This document shows, piece by piece, positions 8,921 through 18,417 of a stretch of 64,000 bases of DNA. A model generated the notes under the pieces. It was not told the origin of the DNA, did no database searches, and saw only the letters and a list, made by a program, of their open reading frames with translations. The DNA lies in NCBI RefSeq assembly GCF_026151165.2, contig NZ_CP117849.1, positions 3,844,001-3,908,000 on the forward strand, given 5' to 3'. Every line of letters begins with the position of its first letter. The first letter of the stretch is position 1. A program made the translations under genes and the position numbers. The stretch is from Cryobacterium sp. SO2. Lineage in GTDB: Bacteria > Actinomycetota > Actinomycetes > Actinomycetales > Microbacteriaceae.

Positions 8921-9892
8921 ATGGAATACACACACCTCGGCCGCTCCGGCCTGTCAGTTTCGCGTCTGTGCCTCGGCACCATGAACTTCGGCCCGCAGAC
9001 CGACGAGGCCACCTCGTTCGAGATCATGGACACCGCCCAGGCGGCGGGAGTCAACTTCTTCGACACCGCGAACGTCTACGGGTCCAAGCAGGGCCGCGGC
9101 GCCACCGAGAGCATCCTGGGCCGGTACTTCGCGCAGGGCGGCGACCGCCGCGAGAACACAGTGCTGGCCACCAAGGTCTACGGCGACATGTCCCAGCGCC
9201 CCAACGACGGCAAACTGTCGGCCCTGAACATCCGCCGTTCGCTGGATGAGAGCCTCAAGCGGCTGCAGACCGACTACGTCGACCTCTTCCAGTTTCATCA
9301 CGTGGACCGGAACACCCCCTGGGACGAGATCTGGCAGGCCATGGAGACCGCCGTCGCGCAGGGCAAGATCCTCTACGCCGGCAGCAGCAACTTCGCCGGT
9401 TGGCACATCGCCACCGCCCAGGCCGAGGCCCGCCGGCGCAACTTCACCGGGCTGGTGAGCGAGCAGTCGCTGTACAACCTGCTCAAGCGCGACATCGAAC
9501 GCGAGGTCATCCCCGCGGCGCAGGCCAACGGGATGGGCATCATGCCGTGGTCGCCGCTGGAGGGCGGCCTGCTCGGCGGCGTGCTGAAGAAGCAGAACGC
9601 GAGCGGCCGCCGGGTGTCACCGGAATCCGCGGCGAAGATCGAGAAGAACCGTCCGGCCATCGAGGCCTACGAAGCGTTCTGCGCCGAGCTCGGCCAGGAG
9701 CCGGGCGCCGTGGGACTGGCCTGGCTGATGCACCAGAGCGCCGTGACCGCGCCGATCATCGGCCCGCGCACCATGGAACAGCTGGAGGCCGGCCTCCGCG
9801 CCGTCACCGTGAAGCTGGACCAGGCCGCGCTGACCCGGCTCGACGAGATCTTCCCCGGCTACAAGACCGCGCCGGAAGACTACGCCTGGTGA
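8921..9892 (+). CDS. Aldo/keto reductase (first of the 9-12 kb set)
   Basis: NAD(P)H-dependent oxidoreductase of the AKR superfamily (YghZ/Gpr-like branch), 323 residues, TIM barrel. Catalytic-tetrad landmarks are visible: FFDTANVYG (Asp and Tyr), LATKVYG (Lys) and the His in DLFQFHHVDR. The cofactor-binding tail is represented by GPRTMEQLEAGL. GAGG lies just upstream of the ATG. Its stop codon overlaps the start of the epimerase gene as GTGA, and another AKR follows, so these three genes form a small redox operon for an unknown carbonyl or sugar substrate. Confidence 0.92.
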   Translation: MEYTHLGRSGLSVSRLCLGTMNFGPQTDEATSFEIMDTAQAAGVNFFDTANVYGSKQGRGATESILGRYFAQGGDRRENTVLATKVYGDMSQRPNDGKLSALNIRRSLDESLKRLQTDYVDLFQFHHVDRNTPWDEIWQAMETAVAQGKILYAGSSNFAGWHIATAQAEARRRNFTGLVSEQSLYNLLKRDIEREVIPAAQANGMGIMPWSPLEGGLLGGVLKKQNASGRRVSPESAAKIEKNRPAIEAYEAFCAELGQEPGAVGLAWLMHQSAVTAPIIGPRTMEQLEAGLRAVTVKLDQAALTRLDEIFPGYKTAPEDYAW

Positions 9893-10902
9893 CCCCCGTG
9901 ACCACAACCGGCCTGAGCGTTCTGTTCATCGGCGGCAGCGGTGTGATCAGCTCCGCCGCCGCTGAACTGGCCGTGGCCCGCGGCCACCGGTTGACGGTGC
10001 TCAATCGCGGCCAGTCCGCCCTGCGCACGGTTCCCGACGCGGCGGAGGTGCTCACAGTTGATGTGCGGGACGCGTCCGCCGTGGCCGCCGCGCTCGGTGA
10101 GCGCACCTTCGACGTCGTCGTGGACTTCGTGGCGTTCACCCCGGAGCACGTGAGCGCCGACATCGCCCAGTTCGCCGGAAAATGCGGCCAGTACGTGTTC
10201 ATCAGCTCCGCCTCCGCCTACCAGAAGCCGCCGGGCGCGCTGCCGATCCGCGAGTCCACGCCACTGCGGAACCCGTACTGGCAGTACTCGCGGGACAAGA
10301 TCGCCGGCGAAGACGTGCTGATGGCGGCCTACCGCGACGAGGGCTTCCCGGTCACGGTCATCCGCCCCTCGCACACCTACGACCGCACCCAGATCGCCCT
10401 GCTCGGCGGCTGGACCGACATCCACCGGATGCGCACCGGACAACCGGTGGTGGTGCACGGCGACGGCACGTCGCTCTGGACCCTCACCCACAGCACCGAC
10501 TTCGCGAAGGCGCTCGTGGGCCTGTTCGGCCGCTCGCAAGCCGTGGGCGACAGCTTCACCATCACCTCGGACGAGTACCTGCCGTGGGATGCCATCTACG
10601 CCGAGTACGCCCGCGCCGCTGGCGCCCCTGCGCCCACGATCGTGCACGTGGCCAGCGACACCATGGCGGCCGAGAACCCCGACTGGAGCGGCCCGCTGCT
10701 GGGCGACCGGTCGCACTCGGTGATCTTCGACAACGGCAAGGTGCGCGCGCTGGTGCCCGACTTCGTCTGCACCACCCCGGTGGCGCTCGGGTTCCGCGAG
10801 GCCATCGCCTGGTTCGACGCGCATCCAGAGCAGCAGGTTGTGGATTCGGCGCTCAACGCCACCCTCGACCGGCTCGTCGCCGCGCACGCCACCGTTTCCT
10901 GA
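9889..10902 (+). CDS. NAD-dependent epimerase/dehydratase-family protein
   Basis: Extended short-chain dehydrogenase-like protein, about 337 residues, with the N-terminal Rossmann motif GGSGVISSAA and a Y-x3-K pair (WQYSRDK) for catalysis. RPSHTYD is the usual substrate-loop segment of the CSP41-like/epimerase branch. It probably acts on a nucleotide sugar or a free sugar derivative. Start: GTG at 9889 overlaps the previous stop (GTGA); a second in-frame GTG at 9898 is equally possible. The long in-frame opening upstream is only the shadow of the AKR gene. It lies between two aldo/keto reductases on the same strand, which suggests a shared pathway. Confidence 0.88.
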   Translation: MTPVTTTGLSVLFIGGSGVISSAAAELAVARGHRLTVLNRGQSALRTVPDAAEVLTVDVRDASAVAAALGERTFDVVVDFVAFTPEHVSADIAQFAGKCGQYVFISSASAYQKPPGALPIRESTPLRNPYWQYSRDKIAGEDVLMAAYRDEGFPVTVIRPSHTYDRTQIALLGGWTDIHRMRTGQPVVVHGDGTSLWTLTHSTDFAKALVGLFGRSQAVGDSFTITSDEYLPWDAIYAEYARAAGAPAPTIVHVASDTMAAENPDWSGPLLGDRSHSVIFDNGKVRALVPDFVCTTPVALGFREAIAWFDAHPEQQVVDSALNATLDRLVAAHATVS

Positions 10903-10929
10903 CCCGTCATCCCCCAGATTGGACACTCT

Positions 10930-11790
10930 ATGAAGACCCGACTCATCGGCGACCGCACCGTCAGCGCCATCGGCCTGGGCGGCATGCCCATGTCGATCGA
11001 GGGCCGGCCAGACGAGGCCCGCTCCATCGCCACCATCCACGCCGCCCTCGACGAGGGCGTGACCCTGTTGGACACCGCGGATGCCTACCACCTGCACGCC
11101 GACGAGGTCGGCCACAACGAGTCCCTGATCGCGACGGCCATCGCCTCATGGGGCGGCGACACCGCTCAGGTGATCGTGGCGACCAAGGGCGGCCACCTGC
11201 GCCCCGGCGACGGCACCTGGTACGTCGACGGCCGTCCCGAGTACATCAAGCAGGCCGCACACGCGTCGCTGAAGCGGCTCGGCGGCGACGCGATCGACCT
11301 CTACCACCACCACCGGCCTGACCCCGCGGTGCCGTACGCCGACTCCATCGGCGCCATCCGCGACCTGCTCGACGAGGGCGTCATCCGCCTGGCCGGCATC
11401 TCCAACGCGAACCCGAAGCAGATCCGGGAGGCCTACGACATCCTTGGCGGCCGGCTGGTGAGCGTGCAGAACCAGTACTCGCCCGCGTTCCGCAGCAGCC
11501 AGCCCGAGCTGGACCTCTGCACCGAACTCGGCATCGCCTTCCTGTCCTGGAGCCCGCTCGGCGGCATCAAGTCGGCTGCTGATCTCGGCACCCGGTTCGC
11601 GCCCTTCCAGCAGGTGGCGGATGCGCATGGCGTGAGCCCGCAGGTCGTCACGCTGGCCTGGCACCTGGCCGCATCACCGCAGGTGATCCCCATTCCCGGG
11701 GCGAGCCGGCCGGAGAGCATCCGGGATTCGGCGCGGGCAGCGGACGTGACCCTGTCGGCCGACGAACTGGCCGCGCTCAACGCGTCCTGA
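10930..11790 (+). CDS. Aldo/keto reductase (second of the set)
   Basis: AKR-superfamily oxidoreductase, 286 residues. LLDTADAYHLHADEVGHNE carries the catalytic Asp and Tyr, VATKGGH carries the Lys, and IDLYHHHRPDP the His. The C-terminal PIPGASRPESIRDS binds the NADP 2'-phosphate region in relatives. It begins 27 bases after the epimerase stop and is followed by a strong hairpin, so it is the last gene of the AKR-epimerase-AKR group. It belongs to a different AKR branch from the 8921-9892 gene, so the two are not a recent duplication. Confidence 0.92.
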   Translation: MKTRLIGDRTVSAIGLGGMPMSIEGRPDEARSIATIHAALDEGVTLLDTADAYHLHADEVGHNESLIATAIASWGGDTAQVIVATKGGHLRPGDGTWYVDGRPEYIKQAAHASLKRLGGDAIDLYHHHRPDPAVPYADSIGAIRDLLDEGVIRLAGISNANPKQIREAYDILGGRLVSVQNQYSPAFRSSQPELDLCTELGIAFLSWSPLGGIKSAADLGTRFAPFQQVADAHGVSPQVVTLAWHLAASPQVIPIPGASRPESIRDSARAADVTLSADELAALNAS

Positions 11791-11809
11791 AGAAACGCGG
11801 CCTGAAGAA

Positions 11810-11836
11810 CAGCCGCCGGGAATTCCCCGGCGGCTG
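11810..11836 (+). terminator. Hairpin terminator after the AKR operon
   Basis: Perfect 11-bp stem (CAGCCGCCGGG / CCCGGCGGCTG) with loop AATTC, 19 bases after the stop codon. The tail (CCCTGCTTATTG) is only mildly T-rich, as is common in high-GC actinobacteria. Confidence 0.7.
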
Positions 11837-11876
11837 CCCTGCTTATTGTCAGTACTCACCTGAATCTGGAGCACCA

Positions 11877-12179
11877 ATGACCGCTATCGTTCACCTTGCC
11901 CTGCAGCTCGACCCGACCAAGCTCGACATCGTGCCGGCCCTGTTCACCGAGGTCCTCACCGCCACCCGCGCCTGGCCCGGCAACGAAGGACTCGAAGTGA
12001 TCGTCGACGACGCCGACCCCGCGCACGTGATCGTGGTCGAAACGTGGGCAAGCGCAGCGGACCACGACGCCTACGCCGCCTGGCGCACCACACCGGAGGG
12101 CGCCAGCCGCCTGGGCGAGGTGCTCGCGGCCCCGCCCGTGAAGACCGTCTTCTCCGAACGGATTCCGCTGGCGCTCTAA
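11877..12179 (+). CDS. ABM-type (antibiotic biosynthesis monooxygenase) small protein
   Basis: Protein of 100 residues matching the ferredoxin-like ABM domain: an N-terminal strand (IVHLALQLDPTKLD), a middle part (RAWPGNEGLEVIVDDADP) and VVETWASAADHDAYAAW, the usual W/H-containing core. Such dimeric proteins include cofactor-free quinol monooxygenases (YgiN) and uncharacterised stress proteins. GGAG lies 7 bases before the ATG. It converges on the LysR gene with 4 bases between the stops. LysR-ABM pairs often respond to quinones or electrophiles, but no divergent promoter links them here. Confidence 0.8.
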   Translation: MTAIVHLALQLDPTKLDIVPALFTEVLTATRAWPGNEGLEVIVDDADPAHVIVVETWASAADHDAYAAWRTTPEGASRLGEVLAAPPVKTVFSERIPLAL

Positions 12180-12183
12180 CCGA

Positions 12184-13119
12184 TCAGGCGGCCGACGGCA
12201 CGCTATCGGCCGGCGCCACAGCCGGGCCGGCCGAGGCCTGCGCGGCGGCGACATCCTCGAGCAGCTGCTCGAGGAACGCGGAGGCTGCCGGACTCGGCTC
12301 GTCGGCGACCGCCACGGCCACGGTCCACTCGGGCACCGATGCCGGCAGCGGCACGGCAACGAGGTCGTCGGGGCGCTTGAGCGCGAAGCTGGTGGGCACG
12401 ATCGCCACGCCCAGGTTGTAGCCGACCAGTTCGAGCAGCGGATGCACGTCGTTGACCTCCATCGCCGCCCGGTACTCGAAGCCCGCCGCCGCGAACGCCC
12501 GCCGGGCGAGCATGTGTGCGCCCCAGCCGGCCTGGAAGCCGATCAACGGCTCGTTGCGCAGTGTCTCGAGGTCGACCGCAGCCAGCCCGGCGACAGCGTG
12601 GTCGGGGTGGCAGAGCACCACCATCTTCTGGCTGCTCAACGGGTGCAGGCTCACTCCGGGCGGGGTGTCCCCGGTCACCACGACCAGCGCCACGTCTGTC
12701 GTGCCGCTTGCCACGCCCTCGATCAGCTCCACCGAACCCACCTGGCGCAGCCGCACCTCCACGCCCTGGTTGGCGGTGCGGAAGCGAGCGAGCTCGGCCG
12801 GCAGGTCCACGGAGCCGAGGCACGGTTCGGCGCCCACGGTGAGGCGTCCGCGCATCAGGCCGCGCACAGCCGCGACGGCGTTCTGGGCGGCGGCGGCGCT
12901 GGCGAGCGTTCGGAGCGCATCCGTGAGGAGCGCCTGGCCGGCGGCGGTGAGCTCGACCCGACGGGTGCTGCGGATGAAAAGGGAAGTGCCCAGCTCGATC
13001 TCGAGCGTCCGGATCGAGGCGGAGAGACCCGACTGGGAGATGTGCAGCAGCTCGGCCGCCCGGGTGAAGTGGCGTTCGTCGGCGACCGTCACAAAGTGTT
13101 CAAGCTGGCGCAGTTCCAT
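12184..13119 (-). CDS. LysR-family transcriptional regulator
   Basis: Regulator of 311 residues. The N-terminal winged helix (MELRQLEHFVTVADERHFTR, then AAELLHISQSGLSASI) is textbook LysR. A periplasmic-binding-like effector domain runs from about residue 90 to 295. The C-terminus is an Ala/Pro-rich tail of about 20 residues. It faces the ABM gene tail to tail. The 90 bases beyond its start contain a GGTCGAGC-type repeat and no obvious divergent target, so its regulon may include itself or distant genes. Confidence 0.92.
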   Translation of the reverse strand: MELRQLEHFVTVADERHFTRAAELLHISQSGLSASIRTLEIELGTSLFIRSTRRVELTAAGQALLTDALRTLASAAAAQNAVAAVRGLMRGRLTVGAEPCLGSVDLPAELARFRTANQGVEVRLRQVGSVELIEGVASGTTDVALVVVTGDTPPGVSLHPLSSQKMVVLCHPDHAVAGLAAVDLETLRNEPLIGFQAGWGAHMLARRAFAAAGFEYRAAMEVNDVHPLLELVGYNLGVAIVPTSFALKRPDDLVAVPLPASVPEWTVAVAVADEPSPAASAFLEQLLEDVAAAQASAGPAVAPADSVPSAA

Positions 13120-13163
13120 TCAGCAACTCTACAACTCAGTGAGCCATCGCTAAGAAGGTAGCC

Positions 13164-13204
13164 CGCTGGTCGAGCCCCATCCGCTGGTCGAGCTTGTCGA
13201 GACC
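13164..13204. repeat. GGTCGAGC-type direct/dispersed repeat
   Basis: CGCTGGTCGAGCCC (13164-13177) is followed by CGCTGGTCGAGC (13182-13193) and TTGTCGAGACC. The second unit is itself partly palindromic (GGTCGAGCTTGTCGAGACC). It fills the short spacer between the convergent-looking ends of the lysR promoter region and hspR. I believe similar words recur in actinobacterial genomes, but that is recollection and not shown by this window. Confidence 0.55.
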
Positions 13205-13211
13205 CCGCCGG

Positions 13212-13625
13212 CTACTTGTCGAGGGGGCGCCAGATCACGATCTGGTTGGAGCGGCGGGTGCGGGTGCCGGCGCGCATCGAGATGACGTCACCGGCCAGCC
13301 CGGCCGCGAAGACGCGGCGGCCCGGGCGGTTGAGCAGCTCGTCGGCCAGCGCCGCCTCGAGATCGCCCACGCGGCCTTCCAGCAACCGCACGGTGTCTTC
13401 GAGCGCGAGAATGCGCCGGATGCCTTCCAGGCTCACGCCTTCGGCACCGAGGTCGGCGATCTCCCGAAGCCGGGCCACGTCGCGCATGGAATAGCGGCGC
13501 GAGCGGCCCGGCGTACGGCCGGGACTGACGAGGCCCAGGCGGTCGTATTGCCGCAGGGTTTGCGGATGCATCCCGGCAAGATCTGCGGCGGTACTGATCA
13601 CGAAGACCCGGGTGTTCTCGTCCAT
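13212..13625 (-). CDS. hspR: HspR, MerR-family heat-shock repressor
   Basis: Repressor of the dnaK operon, 137 residues. The MerR-type helix-turn-helix is intact: VFVISTAADLAGMHPQTLRQ, then YDRLGLVSPGRTPGRSRRYS. In actinobacteria HspR binds HAIR operators (CTTGAGT-N7-ACTCAAG) together with DnaK as co-repressor and is released on heat stress. Exactly such sites lie upstream of dnaK here (17191-17211 and 17254-17274), so the operon is autoregulated. It is the last gene of dnaK-grpE-dnaJ-hspR, 9 bases after dnaJ. Confidence 0.97.
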   Translation of the reverse strand: MDENTRVFVISTAADLAGMHPQTLRQYDRLGLVSPGRTPGRSRRYSMRDVARLREIADLGAEGVSLEGIRRILALEDTVRLLEGRVGDLEAALADELLNRPGRRVFAAGLAGDVISMRAGTRTRRSNQIVIWRPLDK

Positions 13626-13634
13626 GCTGTGTCG

Positions 13635-14639
13635 TTACCCCTTGGCCCTGGCGAGCATCTCGTCGCGCGGGTTCTCCTTGGGCAGCGCCTCGTTGAACGC
13701 GAGCAGCTTCTCCTCGGCGTCCTTCGACAGGTGCGACGGCACCGCCACTTGAACCTCGGCGAGCAGGTCGCCAGTGCCCTTGGGGGTCACGACGCCGCGA
13801 CCCTTGACGCGCAGCACCCGCCCGCTCGGAGTTCCCGGCGCGACGCGCAGCTTCACCGGGGGCCCACCCAGGGTGGGCACCTCGATGGTGGCCCCGAGGG
13901 CGGCCTCGACGAAGGTCACCGGCACGTTCACGCGCAGGTTGAGGCCCTCGCGTTCGAAAACCGGATGCTTGCGCACGGTGACGGTAAGCACGATGTCGCC
14001 GGCCTCGCCGCCATCCGGGCTGGGTTGCCCCTGCCCGCGCAGCTTGATCTTCTGGCCGTCGGCAACACCGGCGGGGATCTTCACCTTGATCGGCCGCCCC
14101 TCCTGCGTCTGCAGGGTGATCTGGTCGCCGTGGGTGGCGGTGATGAAGTCGACCGTGGTCGACGCGATCACGTCACGTCCCCTCGTCGGCCCGCCCTGGC
14201 CGCGGAAGCCGCCGGTGGAGGTGCCGAACCGGCCACCACTACCCTGCGCGCCTCGGCCGAACATGCCGCCGAGGATGTCGTCGAACCCGCCCTGCTCGTA
14301 GGAGTAGCCCTGTTGCCGGGCTCCTCCGCCGAACATGCCGCCGAAGACATCGTCGAAGCCGCCCTGCTGGCCGCCCTGGCCGGGGGCGGTGAAGCGTGCC
14401 CCACCGCCCATGGCGCGCACGGCGTCGTACTCCTTGCGCTGTTCGGGGTCACCGATGACCGAGTGGGCCTCGCTGATCTCCTTGAACTTCGCCTCCGCCG
14501 CGGGATTCCCCGGGTTGGAGTCTGGGTGGTACTTACGCGCGAGCTTGCGATACGCCTTCTTGAGGTCGGCGGCGGAGACGTCTTTCGAGACCCCGAGAAC
14601 CTTGTAGAAGTCCTTGTCGAACCAGTCCTGGCTAGCCAT
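13635..14639 (-). CDS. dnaJ: DnaJ co-chaperone (no zinc-finger domain)
   Basis: Hsp40 co-chaperone that stimulates DnaK ATPase. The J domain (about residues 9-75) has the HPD motif at 38-40. A Gly/Phe-rich linker with duplicated FDDVFGGMFG / FDDILGGMFG units follows, then the two C-terminal substrate-binding beta domains. The four CxxCxGxG zinc motifs of classical DnaJ are absent, so this is the CbpA-like type (334 residues) typical of the hspR-linked dnaJ of actinobacteria. The ATG at 14637-14639 overlaps the grpE stop (ATGGCTAG), indicating coupled translation; the longer in-frame opening is an artefact. Confidence 0.96.
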   Translation of the reverse strand: MASQDWFDKDFYKVLGVSKDVSAADLKKAYRKLARKYHPDSNPGNPAAEAKFKEISEAHSVIGDPEQRKEYDAVRAMGGGARFTAPGQGGQQGGFDDVFGGMFGGGARQQGYSYEQGGFDDILGGMFGRGAQGSGGRFGTSTGGFRGQGGPTRGRDVIASTTVDFITATHGDQITLQTQEGRPIKVKIPAGVADGQKIKLRGQGQPSPDGGEAGDIVLTVTVRKHPVFEREGLNLRVNVPVTFVEAALGATIEVPTLGGPPVKLRVAPGTPSGRVLRVKGRGVVTPKGTGDLLAEVQVAVPSHLSKDAEEKLLAFNEALPKENPRDEMLARAKG

Positions 14640-15275
14640 CGCTCGGTACCTGAACAACCACCTTGGCGACCCGCAGCAGCGAGGATCCGAGGTAGTAGCC
14701 GGTCTCGGCGACGTCACCGACGGTCTCCACGTCGACGCCGGGAGTGGGCATCTGGAAGATCGCCTCGTGCACGGTGGGGTCGAAGACATCGCCGACCGAG
14801 CCGTACGGCTTGAGGCCGATCCGCTCGGTGGCGGCGCGCAGCTTCGCGGCGATGGTGGCGAAAGCGGAGTCGCCCTCGAGGTCGCCGTGCTTCTCGGCCC
14901 GGTACAGGTCGTCGAGCACCGGGAGCAGCACCTTGACGACCTCTCCGGTGACGCGCTCGCGTTCGATCTCGCGGTTCGCCTCGGTGCGCTTGCGGTAGTT
15001 CGCGTACTCGGCGGTGACCCGCTTGAGGTCGGCGAGGTGCTCGCTGGAGGGATCGACGGCCTCGAGGTTGGCCGCATCCAGGATGTCCTGCACGGTCAGC
15101 TCGTCCTCTTCGATGCCCTCAGCGCCGGCAACGTCAGCGTCAGCGGCCGTCGCGTCGACGGCCGGGTCGGAGCCCGGCCCGCCCGCCGCGGGGGCGCCCG
15201 ATTCGGGCGCTCCCGCGGCTGCAGCAGCAGACTCGTCTTCAGGACGGAAATCGTCCGGACGGTTGGAGTCGGTCA

Positions 15276-15276
<1 letters not shown>
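14632..15276 (-). CDS. grpE: GrpE nucleotide-exchange factor
   Basis: Nucleotide-exchange factor for DnaK, 214 residues. The first 65 residues are an acidic, Ala/Gly-rich low-complexity tail. The long coiled-coil and four-helix region follows (LADLKRVTAEYANYRKR), then the beta wing with DPTVHEAIFQMPTPGVDVET near the C-terminus, all family-typical. The start overlaps the last base of the dnaK stop (TAATG), and the stop overlaps the dnaJ start. The order dnaK-grpE-dnaJ-hspR is the standard actinobacterial chaperone operon. Confidence 0.97.
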
Positions 15277-17141
<1,865 letters not shown>

Positions 17142-17190
17142 GTGAGAGTATCTCCTTCAAAAGATGGGGTTCAAGGCGTAATTTCTAAGA

Positions 17191-17211
17191 CTTGAGTGTT
17201 GCTGACTCAAG
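17191..17211. promoter_or_regulatory. HAIR operator 1 (HspR box)
   Basis: Exact match to the HAIR consensus: CTTGAGT, 7 bases, ACTCAAG. It lies 50 bases upstream of the dnaK start and touches the candidate -10 element, so bound HspR would block transcription initiation. Confidence 0.96.
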
Positions 17212-17238
17212 TGTGGCACCACCCGAAAATCGAGTCAA
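17210..17238 (-). promoter_or_regulatory. Candidate dnaK promoter
   Basis: On the minus strand, TTGACT (17233-17238) is followed after 17 bases by CACACT (17210-17215). The -35 is close to consensus and the -10 is weak. It sits between and against the two HAIR sites, as expected for an HspR-repressed promoter. Confidence 0.5.
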
Positions 17239-17253
17239 GCTGGACGCTTCAAA

Positions 17254-17274
17254 GTTGAGTCCAACCGACTCAAC
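17254..17274. promoter_or_regulatory. HAIR operator 2 (slightly degenerate)
   Basis: GTTGAGT, 7 bases, ACTCAAC: the same 7-7-7 architecture as HAIR, with one base changed symmetrically in each arm. It lies 63 bases from site 1 (start to start), about six helical turns, allowing cooperative HspR binding. Confidence 0.85.
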
Positions 17275-17309
17275 TCCCAGCATATTCACGGCTCGCGTAA
17301 CGTGACAGG

Positions 17310-17792
17310 ATGCCCCGACTCGTCATTGTGCTTCCCGTGGCGGCCCTGCGGGTGGGCGACTCCTTCGCCGTGAGCGCGTGGCCGCTGCACGTCACGGTGC
17401 TGCCGCCGTTTCTCACGGATTCGCCCGCCGCCGACATCGCAGCGGCCATGGCCGACGTCGCCCGCACTCGGCCGCCGCTCACCGTGGCCGCCGGCGAGGA
17501 CGCACTGTTCGGGCGCCGGCACGATGTGCCCGTGAGCCTGATCGTGCCGAGCGAGGAGCTCACGACCCTGCACCAGGCGCTCCTGGCCGCCATCCGCCCG
17601 TTCGCCGCGGAGCCCGACGAACCTGCCTTCACGGGGCCCGGCTTCCGGCCTCACGTCACCCAGAAGCCGCCCGCGCGCCTGAACCCCGGCGCCGTGCTCA
17701 CCCTCACCCAACTGGCCCTGGTAGACATGCTCCCCCGCGCTCACCTCGCGGGCCGCACGGTCCAAGCCGTTTCCCCGCTCCGCGAGCCGTGA
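17310..17792 (+). CDS. 2'-5' RNA ligase / 2H phosphoesterase-family protein
   Basis: Protein of 160 residues of the 2H (LigT-like) superfamily. The two H-x-T motifs are present: HVTV at about residues 27-30 and HVTQ at about 114-117, spaced as in LigT or cyclic phosphodiesterases. It probably hydrolyses or ligates a 2',5' or cyclic nucleotide phosphodiester; the substrate is unknown. It is divergent from dnaK, and HAIR site 2 lies 36 bases upstream of its start, so HspR could also influence it. The stop codon and last residues lie inside a palindromic repeat (17781-17841). Confidence 0.82.
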   Translation: MPRLVIVLPVAALRVGDSFAVSAWPLHVTVLPPFLTDSPAADIAAAMADVARTRPPLTVAAGEDALFGRRHDVPVSLIVPSEELTTLHQALLAAIRPFAAEPDEPAFTGPGFRPHVTQKPPARLNPGAVLTLTQLALVDMLPRAHLAGRTVQAVSPLREP

Positions 17793-17841
17793 GTTGAGCC
17801 CCGAAACCGGCGCGTTTTCGGGGCCGAACTCACGGCTCGCG
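17781..17841. repeat. REP-like palindrome, family B
   Basis: The outer arms CGCGAGCCGTGAGTT (17781-17795) and its exact complement (17827-17841) enclose an inner stem GCCCCGAAA / TTTTCGGGGC. The left arm codes for the last residues (Arg-Glu-Pro-stop) of the 2H gene. A related element lies at 46350-46406, and a lone right arm TCACGGCTCGCG lies at 17286-17297. It may also terminate transcription. Confidence 0.85.
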
Positions 17842-17859
17842 GGCTAGTAACTTGGGGGG

Positions 17860-18363
17860 ATGGAAATTCGGGAGGCCCGGGACGGCGACTGGGAACAGAT
17901 TTGGCCGTTCTTGCGGGACGTCGTGGCGGCGGGCGAGACGTATTGCTGGACCCGGGACACCACCGAGGAGGCCGCGAAGGCCTGGTGGATGGGTAAGACC
18001 GGCGGCCGCGTGTTCGTGGCGGATGACGGCGGCCGGGTGCTCGGCACCGCCGAGCTGCACCCCAACCAGCCGGCGGCCGGCGGCCACGTCGCCAACGCCG
18101 GCTTCATGGTGGCTCCTTTGGCCGCCGGCCGCGGGGTCGGCCGGGCGCTGGCCGGGCATGTGCTCGAGCAGGCCGCCAACGAGGGCTTCCGCGCCATGCA
18201 GTTCAACGCCGTCGTCGAAACCAACCACAACGCCGTGAGCCTGTGGAAGTCGCTCGGCTTCACCGTGCTTGCCACGGTTCCCGCATCCTTCCGGCACCCG
18301 GTGCACGGTTTTGTGGGCCTGCACGTGATGTACCGCTCCCTCGAGGCGCCCCGGCCCGAGTGA
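17860..18363 (+). CDS. GNAT-family N-acetyltransferase
   Basis: Acetyl-CoA-dependent acyltransferase, 167 residues. The N-terminus (MEIREARDGDWEQIWPFLRDVV) and the strand 4/helix 3 acetyl-CoA-binding block ANAGFMVAPLAAGRGVGRAL (V-x-P-x2-A-G-R-G-V-G-R, a variant of the R/Q-x2-G-x-G/A loop) are clear. The C-terminal part NHNAVSLWKSLGF is typical of GNAT motif B. The substrate is not predictable. It starts 18 bases after the family-B palindrome, in the same direction as the 2H gene. Confidence 0.92.
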   Translation: MEIREARDGDWEQIWPFLRDVVAAGETYCWTRDTTEEAAKAWWMGKTGGRVFVADDGGRVLGTAELHPNQPAAGGHVANAGFMVAPLAAGRGVGRALAGHVLEQAANEGFRAMQFNAVVETNHNAVSLWKSLGFTVLATVPASFRHPVHGFVGLHVMYRSLEAPRPE

Positions 18364-18417
18364 AGCCGGCGGCGCATCCGTCGCCCATTGTTCACCGCGC
18401 GGCCTTAGTCTTTTCGC

